Shown here: positions 16,509 through 24,153 of the stretch, one piece after another | How the letters are laid out: each line of letters opens with the position of its first letter | How positions within the stretch are numbered: the stretch's first letter is position 1 | Assembly: GCA_050258235.1 (NCBI GenBank) | Contig: JBLMYK010000024.1 | Location: 1 to 24,247, forward strand | Length of the DNA stretch: 24,247 bases | From: JAKOQB01 sp050258235 | GTDB lineage: Bacteria; Pseudomonadota; Gammaproteobacteria; Burkholderiales; Burkholderiaceae_F | Direction of reading: 5' to 3' | Notes under the pieces: generated by a model | The model's input: only the letters and a program-made list of their open reading frames with translations | Databases searched by the model: none | What the model was told of the DNA's origin: nothing | Program-made: the position numbers and the translations under genes

Positions 16509-17534
16509 TCAACAGGCAAGTCGCAGATAGTTTTCTCCCAGCAGGCCGCGCAACTCGCCTGCGCTGAATCCACGGGCGGCGAGTTCGTCGACGAGATCGC
16601 CGAACTGTTCCGGCTGCAGGAAGCTCCAGGGCGGATCGGGGTAGCCGCGCGGCCAGCGGCTGCGATTTGCATGGAAGAAGCCGTAGTCACTGCCTTCCAG
16701 ATACATGAAATCCAGTCCCAGGCCGACACTCTCGACGCCGGCGATCGATGCAATGTGGGCGACGTGCGTCGACAGCACGCGCGGAATCGCCCGTCCGTCG
16801 GCACCGACGAACATTCCCGCGCCGTTGACGCCAATGTAACCGCCGCGCTCGGCGCAGGCGCGAATCTGAGCGTCGCTGATGTTGCGCTCGTGATCGAACA
16901 GTGCGCGTGCGTTCGAATGCGAGAAGATCGGCGGCCGCGCCAGCGGCAGCTCGAGTGCATCGAAGCTGGTTCGTTCTCCGCAGTGGCTCAGGTCGACTCG
17001 CATTCCGGCCTGATCCATTCTCGCAAGCAGGTCGCGTCCGCGGCGGCTCAACCCCGCATTGCGCACTTCATGGCAGCCGTCGCCAAATGCGTTGGCTTCG
17101 TTGTAGGCGATGATCGCCCGCATTACGCCGGCCATGCGAAATGCATCGACCAGATCGAGATCGGCGGCGAACGGAGTCGCGGTCTGGAAGTGAAAGGAGA
17201 CCGACAGCCGCCCATCGATCTGCGCCTGGCGGATTTCATTCGCCTGGTGGGCGACCCGGACCCAATCGGTCATGGACTGAAGTTCTCGCCGCAACTGTCC
17301 AAGGCGGACGAAGGCGACAGCGTGGTCGTCCGAGCCGGCGGCGGCCGTCAGCGAAACATGATCGACGCCCTGCGCGTGGAACCGCTGCAGCACGTCAGCC
17401 AGCTTGGCGCCGGGCGGAAGGAACACTTTGCTCCACGGCAACAGGCCATCGCACACGAGTGCATCGGTGAGCGCCGGATGCCTTGTACGCCAGGATGGCC
17501 GCGGCCGGCCAGCCAGACTCGATGTCGTCGTCAC
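16509..17534 (-). CDS. Membrane dipeptidase (peptidase M19) family protein, atypical metal site
   Basis: This 341-aa protein has the TIM-barrel pattern of the M19/renal dipeptidase family: AIIAYNEANAFGDGCHE (bridging Glu region), RVDLSHCGERTSFDAL, PPIFSHSNARAL, ERNISDAQIRACAERGG and VESVGLGLDFMYLEG near the C-terminal metal site. The usual N-terminal DGHND (HxD zinc ligands) is replaced by CDGLLPW, so one metal site is altered. It may therefore act on a different amide or ester than classical dipeptides. GTG at 17534 is the start, 14 nt after the aminotransferase stop on the same strand, so the two are probably one operon. It is expected to be cytoplasmic: no signal peptide is seen. Confidence 0.88.
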   Translation of the reverse strand: MTTTSSLAGRPRPSWRTRHPALTDALVCDGLLPWSKVFLPPGAKLADVLQRFHAQGVDHVSLTAAAGSDDHAVAFVRLGQLRRELQSMTDWVRVAHQANEIRQAQIDGRLSVSFHFQTATPFAADLDLVDAFRMAGVMRAIIAYNEANAFGDGCHEVRNAGLSRRGRDLLARMDQAGMRVDLSHCGERTSFDALELPLARPPIFSHSNARALFDHERNISDAQIRACAERGGYIGVNGAGMFVGADGRAIPRVLSTHVAHIASIAGVESVGLGLDFMYLEGSDYGFFHANRSRWPRGYPDPPWSFLQPEQFGDLVDELAARGFSAGELRGLLGENYLRLAC

Positions 17535-17548
17535 GCCGGATCCAGTGG

Positions 17549-18739
17549 TCAGTCACCGAAGGCGCGACGAAAGCGGATCGCCGCGTCCTGCAATCGCTCG
17601 ACGGGTTCGTTGGCAAACACGAGCCGCAGGTACCTGGCGGTCTCGCCCGCTCCCCAGTTCTCCATCGACGTGGCCGCCACGCCCTCGGCGAGCAGGCGCC
17701 GCGACGCTTCGGCTCCCGTCAGGCCGCGCGAATCGAAGTCGATCAGAAGCGACCAGCCGCCGTGGGCGGGAATCACCCTGTAACGCGGACTCAGCGCGGA
17801 CCGCAGCAGATCGTGCCGCGCGTGCCACGTGGCAGTACAGCTTGCGATGCCGTTGTCACTTGCTTCGATCGCAGCCGCCGCTGCCTGCTGGGCGATGCCG
17901 ACCGGACAGACGACGTTGGAAATCGCGACACGACCGATCGCCTCCGCCGCCGACATGGGGCAAACCACCCAGCCGACGCGCCAGCCGATCATGCGGTACT
18001 CCTTGGATACCGCGCCAACCGTCACGGTGCGTTCTGCCATGCCGGGAAACTGCAACGGATTCACATGCGCGACGCCCTTGAAGAGGATGCGCTCCATGGC
18101 GCTGTCGTGGATCATCCACGCATTGGCAGCGATGCACGCTTCACAGACAGCCCTCCACTCGTCAGCGGTAAACACGGCGCCCGAGGGCATAGACGGGCTC
18201 ATCAGCAGGAACGCCCGTGTCTTCGCGCTGAGGACGTCGCGCAGCGAGTCAGGATCGAGGCGCCAGCCATCTGTGCCGGGCCGCATCCGCATGTAACGCG
18301 GCACACCTCCGGCCAACTTCACGCGGTTGATCAGGCCGACGTAGGTGGGACTTGTCAGCACCACCTCGTCTCCCGGGTCGATCAGTGCCAGCAGCGTGTT
18401 CAGGATGCCGCTCAGCCCGCCCGCCGAAATGAAGCACTGCTTGCGCCAATCGTAGTGGCCGGCACCGAGTCCGCCATTGCGCTCGACCAGCGCGGTGGCG
18501 GCACGGCGCAGGCGATCGTGACCGAAGAACGGCAGGTAGCTGTTCGCGTCGTCGTTGCGGACCTGGGCCTCGGTCGTCGCCAGCGCTTCCTCCGGGGGAA
18601 GCAGATCGGTGTCCAGGTTCTCGAGTCTCAGGACGCGAGGATCGCGCAGCGCGTCGGCCGCGTCGCCCATCCGCTCGACGCCGATTGGCGTCATCATCGC
18701 GGTACGTTTCCCGAGGTTCGGAGACGGTGATTCGGACAC
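17549..18739 (-). CDS. PLP-dependent class I/II aminotransferase
   Basis: This aminotransferase-fold protein (396 aa from GTG at 18739) has the PLP Lys in GAVSKEYRMIGWRVGW. The upstream ISAGGLSGILNTLLALIDPGD and SPTYVGLINRV blocks form the cofactor pocket, and a conserved Arg lies in ARYLRLVFAN near the C-terminus. GTG 18739 was chosen because GGGAGGG sits just upstream; a TTG at 18763 would add eight residues. The substrate cannot be read from sequence. It leads the operon with the M19-like protein and is divergent from a GntR-type regulator. Together they look like a catabolic pair for an amino-acid-derived compound: amide cleavage followed by transamination (inference). Confidence 0.9.
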   Translation of the reverse strand: MSESPSPNLGKRTAMMTPIGVERMGDAADALRDPRVLRLENLDTDLLPPEEALATTEAQVRNDDANSYLPFFGHDRLRRAATALVERNGGLGAGHYDWRKQCFISAGGLSGILNTLLALIDPGDEVVLTSPTYVGLINRVKLAGGVPRYMRMRPGTDGWRLDPDSLRDVLSAKTRAFLLMSPSMPSGAVFTADEWRAVCEACIAANAWMIHDSAMERILFKGVAHVNPLQFPGMAERTVTVGAVSKEYRMIGWRVGWVVCPMSAAEAIGRVAISNVVCPVGIAQQAAAAAIEASDNGIASCTATWHARHDLLRSALSPRYRVIPAHGGWSLLIDFDSRGLTGAEASRRLLAEGVAATSMENWGAGETARYLRLVFANEPVERLQDAAIRFRRAFGD

Positions 18740-18784
18740 GGGCCCTCCCGCACGAGGCTTCAAGGCTGCCAGCCAGCCGCGTAT

Positions 18785-18796
18785 TTAATATATTAA
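18785..18796. promoter_or_regulatory. AT-rich palindrome between divergent aminotransferase and gntR genes
   Basis: TTAATATATTAA is a perfect 12-bp palindrome in a 69-nt divergent intergenic region, ending 12 nt before the gntR start. It stands out in a very GC-rich background. Both strands read -10-like TATATT/TATTAA hexamers there. FadR/VanR-type GntR regulators often bind short AT-rich palindromes, so this is a candidate operator overlapping both promoters. Confidence 0.55.
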
Positions 18797-18808
18797 GTTG
18801 AACCCGTC

Positions 18809-19459
18809 ATGTCAAAGAGTGCGCAGCCGGTTTCCAGGCTCATTGCCCAGGCGCTCGAGCGGCGCATCATCGATGGCCGCTATGCCGCGTCGCTGCCGCT
18901 GCGCCAGGCCGAACTGGCCGAGGAATTCGGTGCCAGCCACATTCCTGTGCGCGAGGCGCTCGCGAGTCTGGCGCAGAAAGGCCTGGTCGAAATCCTTCCC
19001 AACCGGGGCGCCGTGGTGGTCCCCCTCAGCGTCTCCCAGTGCGCGGAGCTCGCCGAGATGCGTGTGGCGCTGGAGCTGGTCGCGCTGCGCCACTCGGTGC
19101 CGCGCCTCGGTGCGGCGCAGATCGATGCCGCAAGACGGGCGCTCGAGCGCGGCCGGTCTGCCAGGTCGCTCGCCTCGCGTGCGCGGCAGAACTGGAACTT
19201 CCACCGCGCACTATGTGCCGCGTGTGATCGGCCATTCCTGCTCGGCCAGATCGAAACCTTGTGGCGGCACGCGGATCGCTACCTGCAGTACGCGTGGTCC
19301 CGCGCCCACTACGAGGAGCGGTCGGATCGGGAACATGCGCAGATCCTGCAAGCCTGCATTGCGCGCGATGTCCGCTCTGCATGCGGTCTTACGCGCCTAC
19401 ATATTCTGGCCGCGGCGGCCAGTGTCGCGGCGCTGTTGCGCAATCGCGAGTCTTCGTGA
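18809..19459 (+). CDS. GntR-family transcriptional regulator (FadR/FCD subfamily)
   Basis: This 216-aa protein has an N-terminal winged helix typical of GntR regulators (LRQAELAEEFGASHIPVREAL, around residues 30-50, then LVEILPNRGAVVVPLS). It is followed by an all-helical FCD effector domain with candidate metal/ligand residues in NWNFHRAL and DREHAQIL. Such proteins usually repress a neighbouring catabolic operon and release DNA when a carboxylate ligand binds. The divergent aminotransferase/dipeptidase pair is the likely target. ATG at 18809 has no clear ribosome binding site and lies close to the palindrome, so the leader must be very short. Confidence 0.92.
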   Translation: MSKSAQPVSRLIAQALERRIIDGRYAASLPLRQAELAEEFGASHIPVREALASLAQKGLVEILPNRGAVVVPLSVSQCAELAEMRVALELVALRHSVPRLGAAQIDAARRALERGRSARSLASRARQNWNFHRALCAACDRPFLLGQIETLWRHADRYLQYAWSRAHYEERSDREHAQILQACIARDVRSACGLTRLHILAAAASVAALLRNRESS

Positions 19460-19552
19460 CGCCTTCGAAGGCCCGCGCCCGCCAGCTGTCGGAACGTCTG
19501 GCGGCCCATCGGACGCGTCTGCTTCCGTCGCGGACCGCAGGAAGGAATTCCG

Positions 19553-20344
19553 CTACGTCGCGGTGATCCACGCGGCGATCTGCGCGACGACGTCTCGCTC
19601 GAGACCGTTGAACCCGTGATACGCCATCGCCTCGCAGGGGTCACCGCGGTTCTGACCGCCCTTGAACGTCAGCAACCCCTTTCTCGGCGCCTGGTCCAGT
19701 TTCTGCATCAGAACGGGGATGTCGCCAAAGCGGCAGTGCTGGCAGCCATCCTGCTCGTGGTGAACGACCAGCACGGGCACGCGTAGCCGGGCGAGCGGCA
19801 TCGCGGGAACCGGACGCCCTTTGTCGTCGCTGAGAATCGTTGATGTCAGCACCAGACCGTCCGGGCCGTCGGCGCCCGTCAGCTGCGTGGCCACGAATGC
19901 AGCCGACTGCGTGCCGCGGCTCGTTCCGACCAGCCAGACGGGCACGGCAAACTGCGCGCGCGCCCAGGCGATCGTCGCCTTGATATCCGCAACATGCTCG
20001 GCGGTCTGGCGAAAGCCGCCGAGGTAAGGAGGGCGCTGGCGATCCGACGGAGCGTCGACCACGACGACCAGCAGATTGCTGTCCGCGAAGAGCTGCCGGG
20101 TGCGGACGAGGAAGTTGCCTTCGCCCCAGCCGAATGAGCCGCTGGGCGAAATCTGCAGCCCACCGTGTCCGCCTGCGAACAGGATGACCGTCGCGGCTGG
20201 CTCCTTCGGCGCGATCACGATCATCCGCTGGGTCACTCCTTCCCGCGTCCGGATATCCACCACACGCTGCGTTACCTCGGCGTGCGCCTGGGTGAAACCG
20301 CACAGCAGCAGGATCGAAAGCCAGAATCCGAGGGCAGTTGGCAT
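19553..20344 (-). CDS. Secreted alpha/beta hydrolase
   Basis: This 263-aa protein begins with a likely signal peptide (MPTALGFWLSILLLCG, cleavage probably after AHA). It then shows an alpha/beta-hydrolase pattern: VILFAGGHGG (oxyanion region), VWLVGTSRGT (G-x-S-x-G nucleophile elbow) and VLVVHHEQDGC (acid residue region). A C-terminal His lies in MAYHGF. Start ATG 20344 is preferred over the upstream alternative because it places the signal sequence at the terminus. Two Cys pairs (CQHC, and one near DPCEAM) suit a periplasmic protein. The substrate is unknown. It converges on gntR and is divergent from nikR across a 201-nt region in which I see no clear operator. Confidence 0.85.
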   Translation of the reverse strand: MPTALGFWLSILLLCGFTQAHAEVTQRVVDIRTREGVTQRMIVIAPKEPAATVILFAGGHGGLQISPSGSFGWGEGNFLVRTRQLFADSNLLVVVVDAPSDRQRPPYLGGFRQTAEHVADIKATIAWARAQFAVPVWLVGTSRGTQSAAFVATQLTGADGPDGLVLTSTILSDDKGRPVPAMPLARLRVPVLVVHHEQDGCQHCRFGDIPVLMQKLDQAPRKGLLTFKGGQNRGDPCEAMAYHGFNGLERDVVAQIAAWITAT

Positions 20345-20545
20345 GTCGGCTACCTCATCTCTTGTCCCTGCGAGATCGGCTTCCAGCATAGTCGCGTTGA
20401 ATGGGTGTTTCAGTGACGGATGCAGTCATCTTTGCCGGGACCCCTGCGCCTGCGGACGTGCAATCAACCGGCCCGTGACAGCCGCCGCAACCGCCGGCGG
20501 CGCCAGCGGCTACGCTTAGCGCATTCCTCAAGTCGCGGATGCGCC

Positions 20546-21007
20546 ATGGAACGCTTCACGATCTCGCTGTCCGAAGAACTCGCCCGGGAATTCGACTCGC
20601 TGATTGCCGCACGCGGCTACGAAAACCGGTCCGAGGCGGTGCGCGACCTGATTCGCCGTGAGCTGGAATCGGTGCGCCGCTCGCGCGAGCCGCACGCGCA
20701 TTGCGTGGCCAACCTGTCGTACGTCTACAACCACCACGAACGCGATCTGGCCGACCGGTTGATCGAATTGCAGCACGAGTATCACGACCTGTGCCTGTCG
20801 ACGCTGCACGCGCACCTCGACCACGACCACTGCATGGAAAGCGTGATCCTGCGCGGCCACCTGGATGAAGTGCAGGCGTTCTCGGACCGGCTGATCGCCG
20901 AGCGCGGCGTGCGGCACGGGCAACTGAATCTGGTGACGGTGGAGCCGGGTCGCGCCCACCGCCACGGGCAGGGTGAGCCGCACACGCATCTGCGGCCGCG
21001 GCGCTGA
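20546..21007 (+). CDS. nikR: Nickel-responsive transcriptional regulator NikR
   Basis: This 153-aa NikR has an N-terminal ribbon-helix-helix (MERFTISLSEELAREFDSLI, then NRSEAVRDLIR) and a C-terminal ACT-like nickel-binding domain. The high-affinity site residues are all present: His77, His88, His90 and Cys96, matching His76, His87, His89 and Cys95 of E. coli NikR. A His-rich tail (HRHGQGEPHTHL) may add weak metal binding. ATG at 20546 gives the canonical N-terminus. It sits 109 nt upstream of the nickel permease, with a candidate NikR operator in between, so it most likely represses nickel uptake when nickel is plentiful. Confidence 0.96.
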   Translation: MERFTISLSEELAREFDSLIAARGYENRSEAVRDLIRRELESVRRSREPHAHCVANLSYVYNHHERDLADRLIELQHEYHDLCLSTLHAHLDHDHCMESVILRGHLDEVQAFSDRLIAERGVRHGQLNLVTVEPGRAHRHGQGEPHTHLRPRR

Positions 21008-21034
21008 GGGGCGGACGCCGCCGGCGTGCCCGCG

Positions 21035-21062
21035 TTGACCGCGCGCAAACGGATGGTATGAA
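21035..21062 (+). promoter_or_regulatory. Candidate sigma70 promoter of the nickel permease gene
   Basis: TTGACC (21035-21040) and TATGAA (21057-21062) are separated by 16 nt, a good match to -35 and -10 hexamers. The -10 lies inside the left arm of the NikR-like operator, so bound NikR would block RNA polymerase. Confidence 0.5.
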
Positions 21063-21083
21063 GTTCGTGCAATTGTTCATACC
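21055..21083. promoter_or_regulatory. Candidate NikR operator
   Basis: GGTATGAA (21055-21062) and TTCATACC (21076-21083) form a perfect 8-bp inverted repeat with a 13-nt spacer. The core half-sites GTATGA and TCATAC are identical to those of the E. coli nik operator. The spacing between these cores is 15 nt here against 16 in E. coli. The site lies between nikR and the nickel permease and overlaps the permease promoter, so nickel-dependent repression is the expected effect. Confidence 0.8.
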
Positions 21084-21116
21084 GCACCTATCGCCACGCG
21101 GCGCACGAAACCGGAA

Positions 21117-21938
21117 ATGCACGATCTGCCTGCGGAATGGAGCGCCCTGATGGCGCTGGTCTTCCTGCTCGGACTGAAGCACGGCTTCGACCCCGATCAC
21201 CTGGCCACGATCGACGGGCTGACGCGTTTCAACGCGCGCGCGCAGCGTGGCTGGTCGCGCTACTGCGGTGCGCTGTTTTCACTGGGCCACGGGATGGTGG
21301 TGATCTCGATCGCAGTCAGCGTGGGACTCGCGCGCGCACGCTGGGAAGCACCGCCCTGGCTGGAGACGAGTGGCGCATGGATCTCGGTGTTCTTCCTGAT
21401 CGCGCTCGGCGTCCTGAACCTGCACGCGGTGCTGGCGACACCGCCGCACGAGATCGTCGCACCGATCGGACTGAAGGGGCGCATCCTGGGACGGCTGAAC
21501 CGGGCGGGGCATCCGGCGCTGGTCGCGATCGTGGGGGCGCTGTTCGCGCTGTCGTTCGACACGATCAGTCAGGCCGCACTGTTTGCGGTGACCGCGACTC
21601 AGTTCGGCGGCGCGCAGCACGCGCTGGTGCTGGGCCTCGTCTTCATCCTCGGGATGCTGGTGACCGACGGGGTCAACGGGCTGTGGATTGCGCGCTTGAT
21701 CGCGCGCGCCGATCAGCTGGCGCTGATCGCGTCCCGCGTGATGAGCGTCGCGGTCGCCGGAGTCAGCCTGCTGGTGGCGGCGTTCGGCGTGGCAAGGATG
21801 TCACTGCCGGCGGTCGACGCGTGGGGCGCAGGTCGTGAGTTGGCGTTCGGCGCGGTGGTCGTCGCCGTGATCGCGAGCGGCTATCTGGTTGCGCGTGTCC
21901 TGACGTCGCAGCCGGCCGGCTTCGGCCGTCAGGAGTGA
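21117..21938 (+). CDS. NiCoT-type nickel permease
   Basis: This 273-aa multi-pass inner-membrane protein carries the nickel/cobalt transporter signature HX4DH in GLKHGFDPDHLATIDG. It also shows LFSLGHGMVV and LFALSFDTISQ, which match the second and third family motifs. About seven hydrophobic segments are visible. It imports Ni2+ for the hydrogenase. Classical NiCoT proteins are longer (about 330-350 aa), so this is a shorter branch; HupN- or HoxN-like naming is possible but not certain. The upstream NikR-like operator shows how it is likely controlled. ATG at 21117 follows CCGGA. Confidence 0.9.
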   Translation: MHDLPAEWSALMALVFLLGLKHGFDPDHLATIDGLTRFNARAQRGWSRYCGALFSLGHGMVVISIAVSVGLARARWEAPPWLETSGAWISVFFLIALGVLNLHAVLATPPHEIVAPIGLKGRILGRLNRAGHPALVAIVGALFALSFDTISQAALFAVTATQFGGAQHALVLGLVFILGMLVTDGVNGLWIARLIARADQLALIASRVMSVAVAGVSLLVAAFGVARMSLPAVDAWGAGRELAFGAVVVAVIASGYLVARVLTSQPAGFGRQE

Positions 21939-21942
21939 GGCG

Positions 21943-21965
21943 ACCGGGCGCGCGTCGCACCCGGT
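21943..21965. terminator. Hairpin after the nickel permease gene
   Basis: ACCGGG (21943-21948) pairs with CCCGGT (21960-21965) and is followed by TTCTTC. It starts 4 nt after the permease stop, so it is a plausible weak terminator on the plus strand. Confidence 0.4.
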
Positions 21966-21987
21966 TCTTCGATGGCCTTGCGGGTTG

Positions 21988-22012
21988 CGCGGCGCGATGG
22001 GCACGCGCCGCG
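21988..22012. terminator. GC-rich hairpin between convergent permease and Spy-like genes
   Basis: CGCGGCGCG (21988-21996) and CGCGCCGCG (22004-22012) form a perfect 9-bp stem with a 7-nt loop, between two convergent genes. It has no T-run but is very stable and may block read-through in both directions. Confidence 0.45.
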
Positions 22013-22019
22013 ACGAACC

Positions 22020-22538
22020 TCAGGCACCCCACGCACCGCAGCCGCGCCCGCGGGCCATGCCGCCGAAGCGCGGACCCGCGCCGTAACCAGCGCGGTAACC
22101 GTAGCGATCGAGCACCTGCTTCTGCTCGGGCGTCAGCACCGCGACGAGACTCTTGCGCAGCGTGTTCAGTTCGCCGAGCGCCTCGGCGTGGTGCTTGGCG
22201 ATCGTGACACGGTAGTCGCGCATTGCGTCCGGGTCGCCGATGCGGCTCTGCATCCCTTCGTGGAATTTCGCGCGCACCTCGGCCTCCGACTGGACCTTGC
22301 CGGCGTATGCATCGAACGCTGCCTTCTGGTTGGGCTGCAGTTTCAGTTCGGCTTCGAGCGCTTTCATCCTTGCCGTCGCCGCTTCGGGTTGCGCCATCGG
22401 CCCTGCCGCACCCAAGTGCGGACCTGGGCCGCGTCCCGGACCGGGTCCGGCCCCAGGCGATTGGGCCATGGCCACGGACCCGAGTGCGATCAATGCGGTC
22501 GCGATGGCGGTTGAAATCGTGATTTGTCTGGCTTTCAT
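22020..22538 (-). CDS. Spy/CpxP-like periplasmic protein
   Basis: This 172-aa protein has a signal peptide (MKARQITISTAIATALIALG, cleavage likely after AMA), then a Pro/Gly-rich linker. A helical region follows with two LTxxQ-like motifs, KLQPNQKAAFDAY and VLTPEQKQVLDRY, the hallmark of Spy/CpxP/ZraP proteins. These are periplasmic chaperones or stress sensors, and some bind metals. The C-terminal tail is Gly/Arg-rich with one Cys. ATG at 22538 follows a strong AGGAGAG ribosome binding site on the minus strand. It sits next to nickel uptake genes, so a role in metal or envelope stress is possible but unproven. Confidence 0.85.
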   Translation of the reverse strand: MKARQITISTAIATALIALGSVAMAQSPGAGPGPGRGPGPHLGAAGPMAQPEAATARMKALEAELKLQPNQKAAFDAYAGKVQSEAEVRAKFHEGMQSRIGDPDAMRDYRVTIAKHHAEALGELNTLRKSLVAVLTPEQKQVLDRYGYRAGYGAGPRFGGMARGRGCGAWGA

Positions 22539-22644
22539 CGTTCTCTCCTGGTCGACCGTGCGACAAACTCAATTTAGGCGTGCCGCGATCGCCCGGTGTA
22601 ACCGTTCATTGCGGCGCGACCCCGTCGTTACGGATGGAAATCAA

Positions 22645-22662
22645 GCGTGACGAAAATCACGC
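22645..22662. promoter_or_regulatory. CRP/FNR-like inverted repeat in the divergent intergenic region
   Basis: GCGTGA-CGAAAA-TCACGC is a perfect 6-bp inverted repeat with the 6-nt spacer typical of CRP-type sites (TGTGA-N6-TCACA). It lies in the 298-nt non-coding stretch between the Spy-like gene and the propeller lipoprotein gene. A weak promoter-like pair (TTGGAC at 22671, GATAAA at 22696, 19-nt spacing) follows. I see nothing else definite in this stretch. Confidence 0.35.
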
Positions 22663-22836
22663 AGTCCGCCTTGGACGCGCCTCGCAGCACGCAGTGATAA
22701 AGTACGCGCCGCTGTGGGCCTGGCGTGCCTCGTGGCGCGTTTGGCCCGCGGCGCCGAGGCCGATTCCCATCCGGCGCCGGCCGCCCCCACTCAACGTCGC
22801 CACCGCAAGTTGCCGCAAACTGTTCCGAGGATCAAC

Positions 22837-24147
22837 GTGAAGAGCTGGTTTTTCCGGTGCGTGCCGGTAGTTGTGGTGTTCACGCTCGCTGCGTGCGGTG
22901 GCCAGGGCGGCAGTTCGGTGCCGCCGCCGACCAACGTGCAAGCAACCGGGGGCGATAGCTACATCCAGGTGAGCTGGGACGTCACCGCCGGCGTCGATTA
23001 TTTCGTGTTCTCGGCCACCGACCCGGCGCTGACGACGCTCAACTGGCTCAATCTCAATGGCAGTGCGGCGTACGTCAACGTAACCTCGCCGCTGACCCTA
23101 TGTGCTCAATCGAACGGCCAGCAACGGTGGTTCACCGTGAACGGGCGCACGGGGGCCGCGCCGGGCGGGGCCGGCAGCGTGGTCGTAAGCGCGACGCCGC
23201 GGTCCGCCGGCGACACGTGGAACGGTGGCGCGACGCTCGCGAGCAGCCTGGCGGGAATCGGTTTTGGCGGGATGACGACATGCAAGCGCGCGGGTCTTCC
23301 GACCGGCGTGCTGACCGCAGTCGGTCCTGGCGCGACGCTGTATTCGAGCACCGATGCGGTGAACTGGACGCTGCGCACACCGCCGGCCGGATTCACGACC
23401 GACCTGTACGCGGTTGCAAACTACACCGCGACACCCGACTCCGCGACGTCGGAGTTCGGAATGCGCACGATCGCCGTCGGTGCCGGCGGTGCGGCGCTGG
23501 TCAGCACGGACGGCAGCACGACCTGGTCGGTCGGCCAGGCATTTGATCCCTCGCGCGGCACGCTGCGCGCGATCAGGTCCGTCGGCAGCGCCTTTGTTGC
23601 GGTCGGCGACGGCGGCACGATCCGTTCGACCACCGACGGTACGACCTGGAACACGTTGAATTCGAACACCGCGACGAACCTGAATGGCATCGCGTACGGC
23701 AACGGCCGCTATGTCGCGGTCGGCGACAGCGGCACGATCCTGATCAGTACCGACGCCGGTGTGACGTGGAGCGTGCAGACGATCGCCGGTGCGGGCAACC
23801 TGCGCGCAGTCGCCTATGGCAATAACAACAACAGCATCGATAACGGCGGCGTGGTGCTGATCAATACGTTCGTCGCGGTCGGCGACAGCGGAACCGCCGT
23901 CGTCAGCAACGACGGCGGCGCGACGTGGACCGTGAAGCTCGTCGCCGGCGCCGGCGATCTGGCGGCCATTGCGTATACCAGCCGGTTTGTCGCAGTCGAT
24001 CGCACGGGCAACGCGTTTGCCAGCGCCAACGGGCAGGCGTGGTCGAACCCGATCACAAGCGGCCGCACCGGACTGCGTGCAGTCGCGATCAACGGCTACG
24101 GCTTCATCGCCGTCGGCGACGGCGGCGTGACGACGTCGTCGTTCTGA
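22837..24147 (+). CDS. Predicted lipoprotein with BNR/YCF48-like beta-propeller repeats
   Basis: This 436-aa protein has a lipoprotein signal (hydrophobic VPVVVVFTLAAC, lipid-linked Cys20). It is followed by a fibronectin-III-like segment (PTNVQATGGDSYIQVSWD) and about seven repeats of the form FVAVGDGGTIRSTTDGTTW. The best copies start near 23590, 23710 and 23872, and the last is cut short, as expected if one propeller blade is closed by another strand. This is an Asp-box/YCF48-like beta-propeller exposed on the periplasmic or outer face. GTG at 22837 with GAGG upstream was chosen because it places the lipobox correctly; the open frame continues to 22714 without a signal sequence. The function is unknown. 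Confidence 0.85.
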   Translation: MKSWFFRCVPVVVVFTLAACGGQGGSSVPPPTNVQATGGDSYIQVSWDVTAGVDYFVFSATDPALTTLNWLNLNGSAAYVNVTSPLTLCAQSNGQQRWFTVNGRTGAAPGGAGSVVVSATPRSAGDTWNGGATLASSLAGIGFGGMTTCKRAGLPTGVLTAVGPGATLYSSTDAVNWTLRTPPAGFTTDLYAVANYTATPDSATSEFGMRTIAVGAGGAALVSTDGSTTWSVGQAFDPSRGTLRAIRSVGSAFVAVGDGGTIRSTTDGTTWNTLNSNTATNLNGIAYGNGRYVAVGDSGTILISTDAGVTWSVQTIAGAGNLRAVAYGNNNNSIDNGGVVLINTFVAVGDSGTAVVSNDGGATWTVKLVAGAGDLAAIAYTSRFVAVDRTGNAFASANGQAWSNPITSGRTGLRAVAINGYGFIAVGDGGVTTSSF

Positions 24148-24153
24148 GCCGCG

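Noticed and set aside
16671..17783. 370-codon plus-strand open frame opposite the M19-like gene
   Set aside because: The minus-strand protein has clear family motifs here; the plus frame has none.
20345..20545. Possible NikR autoregulatory operator upstream of nikR
   Set aside because: No GTATGA/TCATAC pair is present in this 201-nt region.
23590..23960. Repeated segments in the lipoprotein gene as a CRISPR-like or DNA repeat array
   Set aside because: The periodicity comes from degenerate protein propeller repeats in a continuous reading frame; the DNA copies are not identical and have no spacers.
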